Shown here: positions 8,588 to 19,034 of the stretch, piece by piece
Layout: each line of letters starts with the position of its first letter
How positions within the stretch are numbered: position 1 is the first letter of the stretch
Assembly (NCBI GenBank): GCA_017450105.1
Contig: JAFSXC010000106.1
Span: forward strand, 1 to 62,263
Length of the DNA stretch: 62,263 nucleotides
Reading direction: 5' to 3'
From: Lachnospiraceae bacterium
Lineage (GTDB): Bacteria; Bacillota; Clostridia; Lachnospirales; Lachnospiraceae
The notes under the pieces: model-generated
What the model was told of the DNA's origin: nothing
The model's input: only the letters and a program-made list of their open reading frames with translations
Database searches by the model: none
Made by a program: the position numbers and the translations under genes

Positions 8588-9042
8588 ATTATCACAAGAT
8601 CATTTTTGTAGAGGAAAACGATACCTGCCGGGCTCCGATGGCGGCGGCGCTTCTTAAGGAATGCCCCTTAAAGCGCCCGATCGAGATCGTTTCCCGCGGG
8701 CTCGTGGTGCTGTTTCCGGAGCCCCTGAACCAAAAGGCCGAAGCGGTCATGATCGGGAACGGGATTGTTTTATCGAATTTTACCTCGACCCCCTTCCGGC
8801 CGGAGGAGGTATATCTGAATACGCTGGTCCTTGCGATGGAGCAGAAGCAGAGGGACCGGGTCCGACAGCTTCTTGGAAGCGACTTTCCGGAGAATCAGGT
8901 ACAGACCTTAAATGAATACGTGGGGGAGGAGCTGGAGATTATGGACCCATACGGAGCGACTTTGCCGGCTTACGGAGTTCTGTTTGAGTCCTTAAGCCGT
9001 ACGATAAAAAAGCTGGCAGAACAGTTGAATGAAGAAAAATAA
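8578..9042 (+). CDS. Low-molecular-weight phosphatase-like protein with a degenerate active site
   Basis: Position after tsaC and overall pattern identify this 154-residue protein as an LMW protein-tyrosine/arginine phosphatase relative (YwlE-like). The family P-loop is normally VCxGNxCRS. Here it reads [10 protein letters not shown] (residues 11-20), so the nucleophilic cysteine is replaced by Glu12 and the two loop residues and the Ser are also changed. The second Cys, the Arg and the downstream general-acid loop (MDPYG, near 122) remain. It is probably not a cysteine phosphatase and may be a binding protein or pseudophosphatase. AGGAG sits 2 bases before ATG 8578 but 8 bases before GTG 8584, so the true start may be the GTG. 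Confidence 0.8.
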   Translation: MGVNYHKIIFVEENDTCRAPMAAALLKECPLKRPIEIVSRGLVVLFPEPLNQKAEAVMIGNGIVLSNFTSTPFRPEEVYLNTLVLAMEQKQRDRVRQLLGSDFPENQVQTLNEYVGEELEIMDPYGATLPAYGVLFESLSRTIKKLAEQLNEEK

Positions 9043-9059
9043 GGAGGGAGCGTGAAAAC

Positions 9060-9689
9060 ATGTCAAACATCATTCTCATGGATCATCCTCTGATCCAGCA
9101 CAAGATCGGTCTTCTTCGCAGGAAGGAAACAGGCACCCGGGATTTCAGGGATCTCATCAGTGAGATCGCCATGCTGGAGTGCTATGAAGCCACCAGGCAT
9201 CTGGCTCTCGGAGATGTGGAGATCGAAACACCGGTCGCAAAGGCCACGGTAAAGGAGCTGCAGGGGAAAAAGCTTGCCATTGTTCCCATCCTTCGCGCCG
9301 GTCTCGGAATGGTGGAAGGGATGCTTCGGATGATCCCGGCGGCCAAGGTCGGTCATATCGGGCTCTATCGGGATTCCGAATCGCTTGAGCCGGTGGAATA
9401 TTACTGTAAGCTCCCGGATGACTGCGAGGAGCGGGAGGTTTTTGTCGTGGATCCGATGCTTGCGACCGGAGGCTCCTGCATTGCGGCGATCTGGCGTTTA
9501 AAGGACCGTGGGGTCCGTCATATCCATCTCATGTGCATCATCGCCGCGCCGGAGGGTGTGGAAGCCATGCAGAAGGCTCATCCGGACGTGGATATCATCA
9601 TCGGTGCCATGGACGAAAAGCTGAACGAGCACGGCTATATCGTTCCCGGCCTCGGAGACGCGGGCGACAGGATCTTCGGTACGAAGTAA
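9060..9689 (+). CDS. upp: Uracil phosphoribosyltransferase
   Basis: Salvages uracil: uracil + PRPP gives UMP + PPi. The 209-residue length is standard. Visible landmarks are the N-terminal [23 protein letters not shown], the [13 protein letters not shown] segment, the PRPP-binding loop [18 protein letters not shown] and the uracil-binding C-terminal [17 protein letters not shown]. An AAGGAGGG stands about 12 bases before the ATG. It is co-directional with and close to its neighbours, and fits a nucleotide-salvage block with the dCMP deaminase. Confidence 0.98.
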   Translation: MSNIILMDHPLIQHKIGLLRRKETGTRDFRDLISEIAMLECYEATRHLALGDVEIETPVAKATVKELQGKKLAIVPILRAGLGMVEGMLRMIPAAKVGHIGLYRDSESLEPVEYYCKLPDDCEEREVFVVDPMLATGGSCIAAIWRLKDRGVRHIHLMCIIAAPEGVEAMQKAHPDVDIIIGAMDEKLNEHGYIVPGLGDAGDRIFGTK

Positions 9690-9701
9690 AGGAAATACGC
9701 T

Positions 9702-10187
9702 ATGAGTGATAAAAGAGAAGATTATATTTCCTGGGACGAATATTTTATGGGAGTGGCCATGCTTTCGGGTATGCGCTCCAAGGATCCCCATACGCAGGTT
9801 GGCGCCTGTATTGTGAGCGAGGATAACAAAATTCTGTCCATGGGCTATAACGGCTTTCCAAAGGGGTGTTCTGATGATGAATTTCCCTGGGCGAGAGAGG
9901 GAGGGCCGCTGGAGAATAAATATCTGTACACGACCCACAGCGAGCTGAACGCGATTTTGAATTTCCGGGGAGGGACTCTGGAGGGCGCGAAGCTGTATGT
10001 TTCGCTCTTTCCCTGTAACGAATGTGCCAAGGCCATCATACAGAGCGGGATCAGAACCATCATCTATGATGATGATAAATACGAAAACACGCCGAGCGTG
10101 ATCTCCAGTAAGCGAATGCTGGACGCGGCAGGTGTGAAATACTACCGTTATGAGCATTCGGGAAGAAAGATTGAAATCAGTTTATGA
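9702..10187 (+). CDS. comEB: Deoxycytidylate (dCMP) deaminase, ComEB family
   Basis: Converts dCMP to dUMP, feeding dTMP synthesis. The 161-residue zinc enzyme has the HSE motif (THSELNAI) carrying the zinc histidine and catalytic glutamate, and the PCNEC motif with two zinc cysteines. The N-terminal DPHTQVGACIV segment is also characteristic. The last C-terminal residues overlap the predicted promoter of the ATP synthase operon. Confidence 0.95.
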   Translation: MSDKREDYISWDEYFMGVAMLSGMRSKDPHTQVGACIVSEDNKILSMGYNGFPKGCSDDEFPWAREGGPLENKYLYTTHSELNAILNFRGGTLEGAKLYVSLFPCNECAKAIIQSGIRTIIYDDDKYENTPSVISSKRMLDAAGVKYYRYEHSGRKIEISL

Positions 10188-10216
10188 TAGACTTTTTCGG
10201 ATCAAGTGGTTATAAT
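10188..10216 (+). promoter_or_regulatory. Promoter of the ATP synthase operon
   Basis: TAGACT (10188-10193), a 17-base spacer and a perfect TATAAT (10211-10216). The -35 box begins at the stop codon of the dCMP deaminase. The transcript start would be near 10223, leaving only about 10 bases before the first ATG (10233), with no Shine-Dalgarno sequence. Confidence 0.7.
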
Positions 10217-10232
10217 TGTTAATAGTTTGTGT

Positions 10233-10472
10233 ATGAAGAAGCAGAGAAAAGTCTTTCAGGCGCTGTCCATGCTCATGCAGTTCGGATTGAATATGCTGGT
10301 GCCGATTCTGGGTCTGACCCTTCTCGGTGTGTGGATCGGGAGGAAGACGGGGGTGAAATGGATCGTGATCCCTCTTTTCTTCGTCGGGGCCCTGGCCGGC
10401 TTTCGAAACTGCTATGTGATGGCAAAGAGAATCTATGAACCGGATCATAAAAAGACTGAGGACTCTGAATAG
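10233..10472 (+). CDS. AtpZ/AtpI-type small membrane protein of the ATP synthase operon
   Basis: A 79-residue protein with two hydrophobic helices (LNMLVPILGLTLLGVWIG and WIVIPLFFVGALAG) and a basic start. It matches the short AtpZ-like proteins found ahead of atpI, which help assemble the c-ring or supply Mg2+/Ca2+. ATG 10233 is preferred over an upstream GTG at 10206, because that codon lies inside the promoter (-10 at 10211-10216). It overlaps the next gene by 38 bases. Confidence 0.75.
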   Translation: MKKQRKVFQALSMLMQFGLNMLVPILGLTLLGVWIGRKTGVKWIVIPLFFVGALAGFRNCYVMAKRIYEPDHKKTEDSE

Positions 10473-10842
10473 TGCGCTGCCCGGCCTTCTGCTGGGTATC
10501 CTGATGATCGGCGCATTGGCGGAGCTTACGATCGTGTGGTTTGTGCCGGACAGGCTGAAATTTACGGCAGGTCTTTGGATCGGAATCGCTATGGCGGTTT
10601 ATATGTCGATCCATATGGCGATAGCGATCCGGAGCGCCACGGATTTTCGCACCGAGAAGCAGGCGAAGGCGGTGGGTATTTTGCATGCGATCCTTCGTTA
10701 CGGGATCGTTGCCGTCGTGTTTTTTCTGATGGTGTATTTTGATATCGGATATATCCTGGCAGCGATGCTCGGTATCATGAGTCTGAAGTTTTCGGCCTAT
10801 CTACAGCCGACATTCGAAAAAATTCTACAAAAAAGGAGGTGA
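10435..10842 (+). CDS. atpI: ATP synthase subunit I-like membrane protein
   Basis: A 135-residue protein with four predicted membrane helices (LPGLLLGILMIGALAELTIV; LWIGIAMAVYMSIHMAIAI; AILRYGIVAVVFFLMVYF; YILAAMLGIMSLKFSAYL). Position directly before atpB and the helix pattern identify it as the AtpI assembly-factor type, thought to act as a chaperone in assembly of the c-ring. Sequence in this family is poorly conserved, so the call rests mostly on context. It overlaps atpZ and nearly touches atpB. Confidence 0.75.
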   Translation: MNRIIKRLRTLNSALPGLLLGILMIGALAELTIVWFVPDRLKFTAGLWIGIAMAVYMSIHMAIAIRSATDFRTEKQAKAVGILHAILRYGIVAVVFFLMVYFDIGYILAAMLGIMSLKFSAYLQPTFEKILQKRR

Positions 10843-10847
10843 AGGGA

Positions 10848-11576
10848 TTGGGGGGAACGCTTCTCATGAGTGGGGGATCGAATGTGGATTTCATGATCCA
10901 CGGTCTTTTCAGCTATAATTTCCCCGGTCTCGGAGAGGTCTGGATTACGACCTCGCATGTCTGTATTCTCCTGGTTATGCTGATCATCCTGGTATTTGCC
11001 ATTGTGGCGAACCGAAAGATCAAAAAAGCCAAGGACGTTCCAAGCGGTTTTCAGAATGTGGTGGAGCTTATTGTGGAAAAGCTGGACGGGATGATCGAAG
11101 CCGCAATGGGGAAGAACGCCAAATACTTCGCCAATTATATCGGAACGATCTTTATCTTTATCCTGTTAAGTAACTTTTCCGGTCTGCTGGGACTGAGACC
11201 CCCGACCGCGGATTACGGAACCACCTTCGCGCTGGCTATCATGACCTTCTGTATCATAACCTTCCAGAAGTTCAAACATCAGCATGTGAAGGGTGTGGTA
11301 AAGGGACTGTGCAGCCCCTGGGTATTCTGGGCTCCCATTAACCTGATCGGTGATTTTGCCGTTCCGATCTCGATGAGCCTGCGTTTGTTTGCCAATGTGC
11401 TTTCCGGTGTAGTTATCGAAGCGCTGGTCTATACGCTGCTTTCCTGGATCGCTACAGGCTGGCCCGCTTTCCTGCATGTCTATTTCGACCTGTTCAGCGG
11501 TGCCATTCAGACCTATGTATTCTGTATGCTGACCATGACCTATGTAAATCAGGCCATCGAGGATGGAGAATACTAA
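10848..11576 (+). CDS. atpB: F0F1 ATP synthase subunit a
   Basis: The membrane stator subunit that forms the ion half-channels against the c-ring. The essential arginine lies in SMSLRLFANVLSG, and NFSGLLGLRPPTADYGTT and the C-terminal IQTYVFCMLTMTYV are also typical. I chose the TTG at 10848 because AAAGGAGG ends 8 bases before it. A GTG inside that ribosome site (10839) is implausible, and an ATG at 10866 is a possible alternative. Length from TTG is 242 residues. It is followed by a hairpin before atpE. Confidence 0.95.
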   Translation: MGGTLLMSGGSNVDFMIHGLFSYNFPGLGEVWITTSHVCILLVMLIILVFAIVANRKIKKAKDVPSGFQNVVELIVEKLDGMIEAAMGKNAKYFANYIGTIFIFILLSNFSGLLGLRPPTADYGTTFALAIMTFCIITFQKFKHQHVKGVVKGLCSPWVFWAPINLIGDFAVPISMSLRLFANVLSGVVIEALVYTLLSWIATGWPAFLHVYFDLFSGAIQTYVFCMLTMTYVNQAIEDGEY

Positions 11577-11603
11577 GGAAACACTGATTAAATCAGAGTT
11601 TCC
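11577..11603 (+). promoter_or_regulatory. Intercistronic hairpin between atpB and atpE
   Basis: GGAAAC-A-CTGAT, loop TAA, ATCAG-A-GTTTCC: an 11-bp stem with a single A-A mismatch starting at the first base after the atpB stop. No U-run follows, so it is more likely an mRNA processing or stability element helping to raise atpE output than a terminator. Confidence 0.55.
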
Positions 11604-11617
11604 CTAAGGATTATTAA

Positions 11618-11905
<288 letters not shown>

Positions 11906-11951
11906 GGATATGCATGAAACAACAGTCGAAAGGAGGTGGAATTAAGCTGCT

Positions 11952-12503
11952 ATGGGTACGATAATTATGGCGGCGGAAACCGGTTATAAACGGCTTTTTA
12001 ACCTGGACGCGCAGCTGCTCCACGATTCCATTCTGCTGGCTGTGGCGGTCTTTGTCCTGTTCCTTTTGCTGTCTTATCTTTTGTTTAATCCGGCAAGAAA
12101 GATGCTGGAAGGAAGAAAACAGAGGATCGCGGACGAGCTGAAGGGTGCGGCGGATGATAAGGAAGCCGCAGCAAAGCTGAAGGCCGAATATGAAGAGAAG
12201 CTGAAAAACGTAGATAAGGAAGTGGAAAAGATCGTAGCCGATGCCCGCCAGAATGCTCTGATGGGAGCGGCGAGGATCGAGGACGAGGCACGGGACGAGG
12301 CACATCGTATCGTAAAGCGTGCGGAGGAAGAGGCTGCTCTTGAAAAATCCCGCGCTATGGATGAGCTGAAGAGCGAAATTATCGCTATTGCTTCGATGAT
12401 GGCCGGTAAGGTGGTTTCTGCCAATATTGACACTTCCGTACAGGAAGAGCTTCTGGATGAGACCTTGCGTGAAATGGGTGAATCGACATGGCGAAGCAAA
12501 TAG
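11952..12503 (+). CDS. atpF: ATP synthase subunit b
   Basis: The peripheral-stalk subunit, 183 residues. One N-terminal membrane helix (LLAVAVFVLFLLLSYLLF) is followed by PARKMLEGRKQRIADEL and a long charged coiled coil rich in E, A and K. AAAGGAGG lies upstream but about 15 bases from the annotated ATG, a wide spacing. Another ATG stands at 11967. The 3' end overlaps atpH by 16 bases. Confidence 0.95.
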   Translation: MGTIIMAAETGYKRLFNLDAQLLHDSILLAVAVFVLFLLLSYLLFNPARKMLEGRKQRIADELKGAADDKEAAAKLKAEYEEKLKNVDKEVEKIVADARQNALMGAARIEDEARDEAHRIVKRAEEEAALEKSRAMDELKSEIIAIASMMAGKVVSANIDTSVQEELLDETLREMGESTWRSK

Positions 12504-13042
12504 AAAAGGTGTATGGAGATGCTCTTTTCCAGCTTGCGGTGGAAGAAGGCAGGGTGGATGAGTTTTACGAGGCATCTCTTGAAATCGTGAAAATTTTAAA
12601 GGCCAACCCTGAGATGGAAAAGGTTCTCGCCCATCCGAAGATCGTGAAGGAGGAGAAGGTCCGGCTGGTAAAGGATGCCTTTGCCGGGAACGTTCCGAAT
12701 GAGATCACAGGTCTGTTTGTGCTTCTTGTAGAGAAGAACCATATGGACAGGCTGGATGAGGTGATGGATTATTATATCCGTCAGTTCAAGGAATACAAGC
12801 GCATCGGCATTGCCCACGTTAGAACGGCTGTGCCGCTTACCGAGGAACAGAAGGCGGCGGTGGAGAAAAGGCTTTTGGAGACTACCGACTATCTTTCCTT
12901 TGAGATGCATTATAAAACGGATCCCAGTCTGATCGGAGGAGCTGTGATCCGGATCAAGGACCGGGTCATCGACAGTTCCATCAAGTCCAAGCTCTACGCG
13001 CTTCGGCGGGAAATGTCTCAGATCCAGGTCAGCAACCTTTAA
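12488..13042 (+). CDS. atpH: ATP synthase subunit delta
   Basis: The 184-residue stalk subunit linking F1 to subunit b (OSCP family). The N-terminal YGDALFQLAVEEGRVDEFYE and the C-terminal DPSLIGGAVIRIKDRVIDSSIKSKL are diagnostic. The start codon lies inside atpF, so translation is probably coupled. A 79-base gap with a CGGCAG/CTGCCG hairpin (13052-13073) follows before atpA. Confidence 0.96.
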   Translation: MAKQIEKVYGDALFQLAVEEGRVDEFYEASLEIVKILKANPEMEKVLAHPKIVKEEKVRLVKDAFAGNVPNEITGLFVLLVEKNHMDRLDEVMDYYIRQFKEYKRIGIAHVRTAVPLTEEQKAAVEKRLLETTDYLSFEMHYKTDPSLIGGAVIRIKDRVIDSSIKSKLYALRREMSQIQVSNL

Positions 13043-13061
13043 ATCAGTAGCCGGCAGATAA

Positions 13062-14630
<1,569 letters not shown>

Positions 14631-14644
14631 AGGAGGCAATTTCT

Positions 14645-15505
14645 ATGGCTTCCATGAAGGATATAAAACGGCGAAGAAGCTCGATCCAGAGCACCCAGCA
14701 GATCACGAAAGCCATGAAGCTGGTCTCCACCGTGAAGTTCCAGAAGGCCAAGGGCCGGGCGGAGCAGGTACATCCTTATTTTGAGCACATGTACCGGAGC
14801 ATTGTTTCGATCCTGGGAAGATCCGACAATATCTCCCATCCTTATCTTACGGCGGGTGAATCCAGCCGGAAGGCTGTCGTTGTCATGACCGCGAACCGTG
14901 GTCTGGCGGGAGGATATAACTCCAATATCGTTAAGCTTCTGACATCCCAGGGCTTTACGAAGGAGGATGTGGATGTTTATGCCGTGGGATCGAAGGGAAA
15001 AGAAGCTCTTGCACACCGGGGCTATACGATAAAAGCGGATGAGTCCGAGATAATGGAGGCTCCCAACTATAACGATGCGAAGGCGTTGTGTGATAAGGTT
15101 CTGGAGAGCTTTTCTGCGGGTGAGGTGGGCGAGATCTATCTGGTCTATACCCATTTTAAAAATACCGTGGTTCATGAGCCTGAGCTTGTTAAGCTCCTTC
15201 CGGTGGAGTTTTCCGATGAGGAGCTCGAAGGAAAGGAAGAATCAAAGCTTTTGATGAACTACGAGCCCAATCCGGAGGAGGCGTTAAACGAGATCATTCC
15301 CAAATATGTGACGAGTCTGTTCTATGGAGCGCTGGTGGAAGCGGTGGCTTCCGAAAATGCGGCCCGGATGCAGGCCATGGATAACGCCACAAACAATGCC
15401 GAGGAAATGATCGAGGATCTGTCTCTGAAGTATAATCGTGCCCGCCAGGGTTCGATTACACAGGAGCTGACAGAGATCATTGCCGGAGCAGAGGCTATCA
15501 GTTAA
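14645..15505 (+). CDS. atpG: ATP synthase subunit gamma
   Basis: The central rotor shaft of F1, 286 residues. The conserved N-terminus (MKDIKRRRSSIQSTQQITKAMKLVSTVKF) and C-terminus (ASENAARMQAMDNATNNAEEMI, NRARQGSITQELTEIIAGAEA) are both intact. AAAGGAGG precedes the ATG. A small TCGCC/GGCGA hairpin (15524-15540) stands in the gap to atpD. Confidence 0.99.
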   Translation: MASMKDIKRRRSSIQSTQQITKAMKLVSTVKFQKAKGRAEQVHPYFEHMYRSIVSILGRSDNISHPYLTAGESSRKAVVVMTANRGLAGGYNSNIVKLLTSQGFTKEDVDVYAVGSKGKEALAHRGYTIKADESEIMEAPNYNDAKALCDKVLESFSAGEVGEIYLVYTHFKNTVVHEPELVKLLPVEFSDEELEGKEESKLLMNYEPNPEEALNEIIPKYVTSLFYGALVEAVASENAARMQAMDNATNNAEEMIEDLSLKYNRARQGSITQELTEIIAGAEAIS

Positions 15506-15513
15506 GCTGTTAG

Positions 15514-16955
<1,442 letters not shown>

Positions 16956-16956
<1 letters not shown>

Positions 16957-17354
16957 TGGCGGAAATCTTTCAGGTCGAGATCATAACGCCGGATCGGGTC
17001 TTTTATTCCGGCAGCGCGAATATGCTGGAATTTAATACGGAATCCGGCGAGATCGGGGTATATGCGAGGCACATTCCCGTGACTACGGTTCTGCGCCCGG
17101 GTATCGTTACGATCCATGAGGAGGGCGGAGAGAAAAAAGCGGCTGTACACGGAGGCTTTGCCGAGATCCTCGGAGACAGGGTGACGCTCCTCGCGGAACA
17201 GGCCGAGTGGCCTGATGAGATCGACAAAGAGCGTGCCGAGCAGGCAAAGGAGCGTGCCGAGAAACGCTTAAAGGGCAAGGAAGAAAACCTGGATGTTCTT
17301 CGTGCGGAATTGTCTCTGAAGAGAGCGCTGACGCGGATCGAGCTTTTAAAATAA
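16956..17354 (+). CDS. atpC: ATP synthase subunit epsilon
   Basis: The inhibitory rotor subunit, 132 residues. An N-terminal beta-sandwich (FQVEIITPDRVFYSG, FNTESGEIGVYARHIPVTT, AAVHGGFAEILGDRVTLLAEQAEW) precedes a C-terminal helical hairpin rich in K, E and R. It overlaps atpD by one base (TAATG). Its last nine bases overlap the 3' end of the gene on the other strand, with no hairpin between, so the operon must terminate inside or beyond that opposing gene. Confidence 0.98.
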
Positions 17355-19031
17355 GTCCTCCGCGCCCAGCAGAGCGGCTCCGAGAGCTCCGACGATTTCG
17401 GGCTCCTCGGGAATCAGAAGCTTTTCGCCGAGCTGCTGTTCCAGAGCGTGAATAACGCCCGGATTTTTGGCAACGCCCCCGGTCATACAAAAAGAAGGAA
17501 TCAATCCTGTTTTACGGAGCAGAGTCATGGCTTTGTTCGCAATGGCGCGATGTACGCCTGCGGCAATGTCAGCCTGCTCCTTATTTAATGCTATAAGAGA
17601 GATCACCTCCGACTCGGCAAATACCGTACACATGGAGCTGATCTCGACAACCTCCCTGGAGCGCAGGGAAACAGGACCCAGCTCCTCGATCGAAAGCTCC
17701 AGGGTTCTGGCCATGGCTTCCAGAAAACGGCCGGTTCCCGCCGCGCACTTGTCGTTCATGACAAAGTCAGCCACTTCCCCCTTTTCGTTCAGACGTATCG
17801 CCTTACTGTCCTGGCCTCCGATATCGAGAATGGTCCGCACCTCCGGAAAGAGGAAATGGGCTCCTTTCCCATGGCAGGTAATTTCCGTAATATTTTTGTC
17901 GGCAAAGGGAATGGAAACACGCCCGTAGCCGGTGGAGATGATCCTCGAAATATCAGAGCGTTGGAGTCCGGCATTTTTCAGTACGGATTTCAGAACCGCC
18001 TCGGCGCTTTCAATGGATTTGGCTCCGGTACGAATCACCCGGAAATCGAGAATTTCTAATTTTTCGTTGATAAGAACAGCGTTGGTAGAGGTAGATCCGC
18101 TGTCGATACCGATCACATACATTTTCTTATCTCCTGTCGTTTTTCTGTTATGCTTCTGTTTTTTCGGAGAGAGCTCCTCCAGAAAGGCCTCGATCCGTGT
18201 TCTCTGCTGACCGTAGGACAGAGTAGTCCCATCGGTTTCAAGAGCCAGAAGCGGAACAGGGGATCTGTCCTTTAAGTCAGCGTATTCAAAGGAATAATTA
18301 TCGCAGAATTTGATGGTATGATAAACGATCCCGTCGGCCTTCTGAAGCAGAGGAAGCATCATGGGATCCCGGTTAACGGCCTCGGCCATACGCATGCAGG
18401 GGAGCTGGTTCAGGAGACGGTAGGCATAGGCCTCAAGCAGGGGCCGGTTTCCCTCAGGGGGGAGAAGTAGCCTGTCTCCGGTACAGGTCTGGTCAAACAG
18501 AAGCTCTGCGCCGGCGTCCTCGATCAGCTTTCTCAAATGAGAGGAGATCCTTGCTCCGACAACGCCGATCCTTAGCCTTCCCGGCTCGGATACTACAGCT
18601 TTATCCGGTTCCTTATTTCTGTTCAGAAGGGTCGACAGCTCTTCTTCTTCAAAGGTTCGGCCGGAAAATTCTTCATAAGCCGAAAGACAGGCCCGTATTC
18701 TGGAGGCATACAGTTTGGCCGCAAATTCATTCCCCATGCGGGGAAGATCCAGAACGAACCAGAATTTATTCGGATATTTCCGGGATAACACATCAAAAAG
18801 ACGTTTTACACTGTCGCAGCAGGTAGTAAAGACAACACCTTCGAAATCCGGATCCTCCTCGGCCTTTTGAGAACAGAGTTCGTATGCTCCTTTTACATAG
18901 GAGCAGAGATTCGGATGGAGAAAGGAATCCGCCTTCGGGAAGGAGCTTACCTCCGGCTCCAGTCGTTCGATTTGTACGCCCATGGCCGAAAAGGCCTCAA
19001 TGGGCGTGTATTTACAGATATAATACAGCAT
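17346..19031 (-). CDS. Fusion of a 2-hydroxyacyl-CoA dehydratase-like subunit and its activator ATPase
   Basis: A 561-residue protein made of two parts normally encoded separately. Residues about 1-285 resemble the HgdB-type subunit of 2-hydroxyacyl-CoA dehydratases (VVFTTCCDSVKRLFDVL, WFVLDLPRM, KFCDNYSFEYADL). Residues about 304-561 are a complete HgdC/BadF-type activator ATPase (GIDSGSTSTNAVL, ILDIGGQDSKAI, DKCAAGTGRFLEAMA, SMCTVFAESEVISL, FCMTGGVAKN), with both cysteines that bridge the dimer's [4Fe-4S] cluster. At the junction an internal ATG (18122) has AGGAG at 8-base spacing, and a run of six A (18159-18164) decides whether the frame stays open. It lies 3 bases after the HgdB-like gene. 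The acyl-CoA substrate is unknown. Confidence 0.85.
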   Translation of the reverse strand: MLYYICKYTPIEAFSAMGVQIERLEPEVSSFPKADSFLHPNLCSYVKGAYELCSQKAEEDPDFEGVVFTTCCDSVKRLFDVLSRKYPNKFWFVLDLPRMGNEFAAKLYASRIRACLSAYEEFSGRTFEEEELSTLLNRNKEPDKAVVSEPGRLRIGVVGARISSHLRKLIEDAGAELLFDQTCTGDRLLLPPEGNRPLLEAYAYRLLNQLPCMRMAEAVNRDPMMLPLLQKADGIVYHTIKFCDNYSFEYADLKDRSPVPLLALETDGTTLSYGQQRTRIEAFLEELSPKKQKHNRKTTGDKKMYVIGIDSGSTSTNAVLINEKLEILDFRVIRTGAKSIESAEAVLKSVLKNAGLQRSDISRIISTGYGRVSIPFADKNITEITCHGKGAHFLFPEVRTILDIGGQDSKAIRLNEKGEVADFVMNDKCAAGTGRFLEAMARTLELSIEELGPVSLRSREVVEISSMCTVFAESEVISLIALNKEQADIAAGVHRAIANKAMTLLRKTGLIPSFCMTGGVAKNPGVIHALEQQLGEKLLIPEEPEIVGALGAALLGAEDLF

Positions 19032-19034
19032 GGC

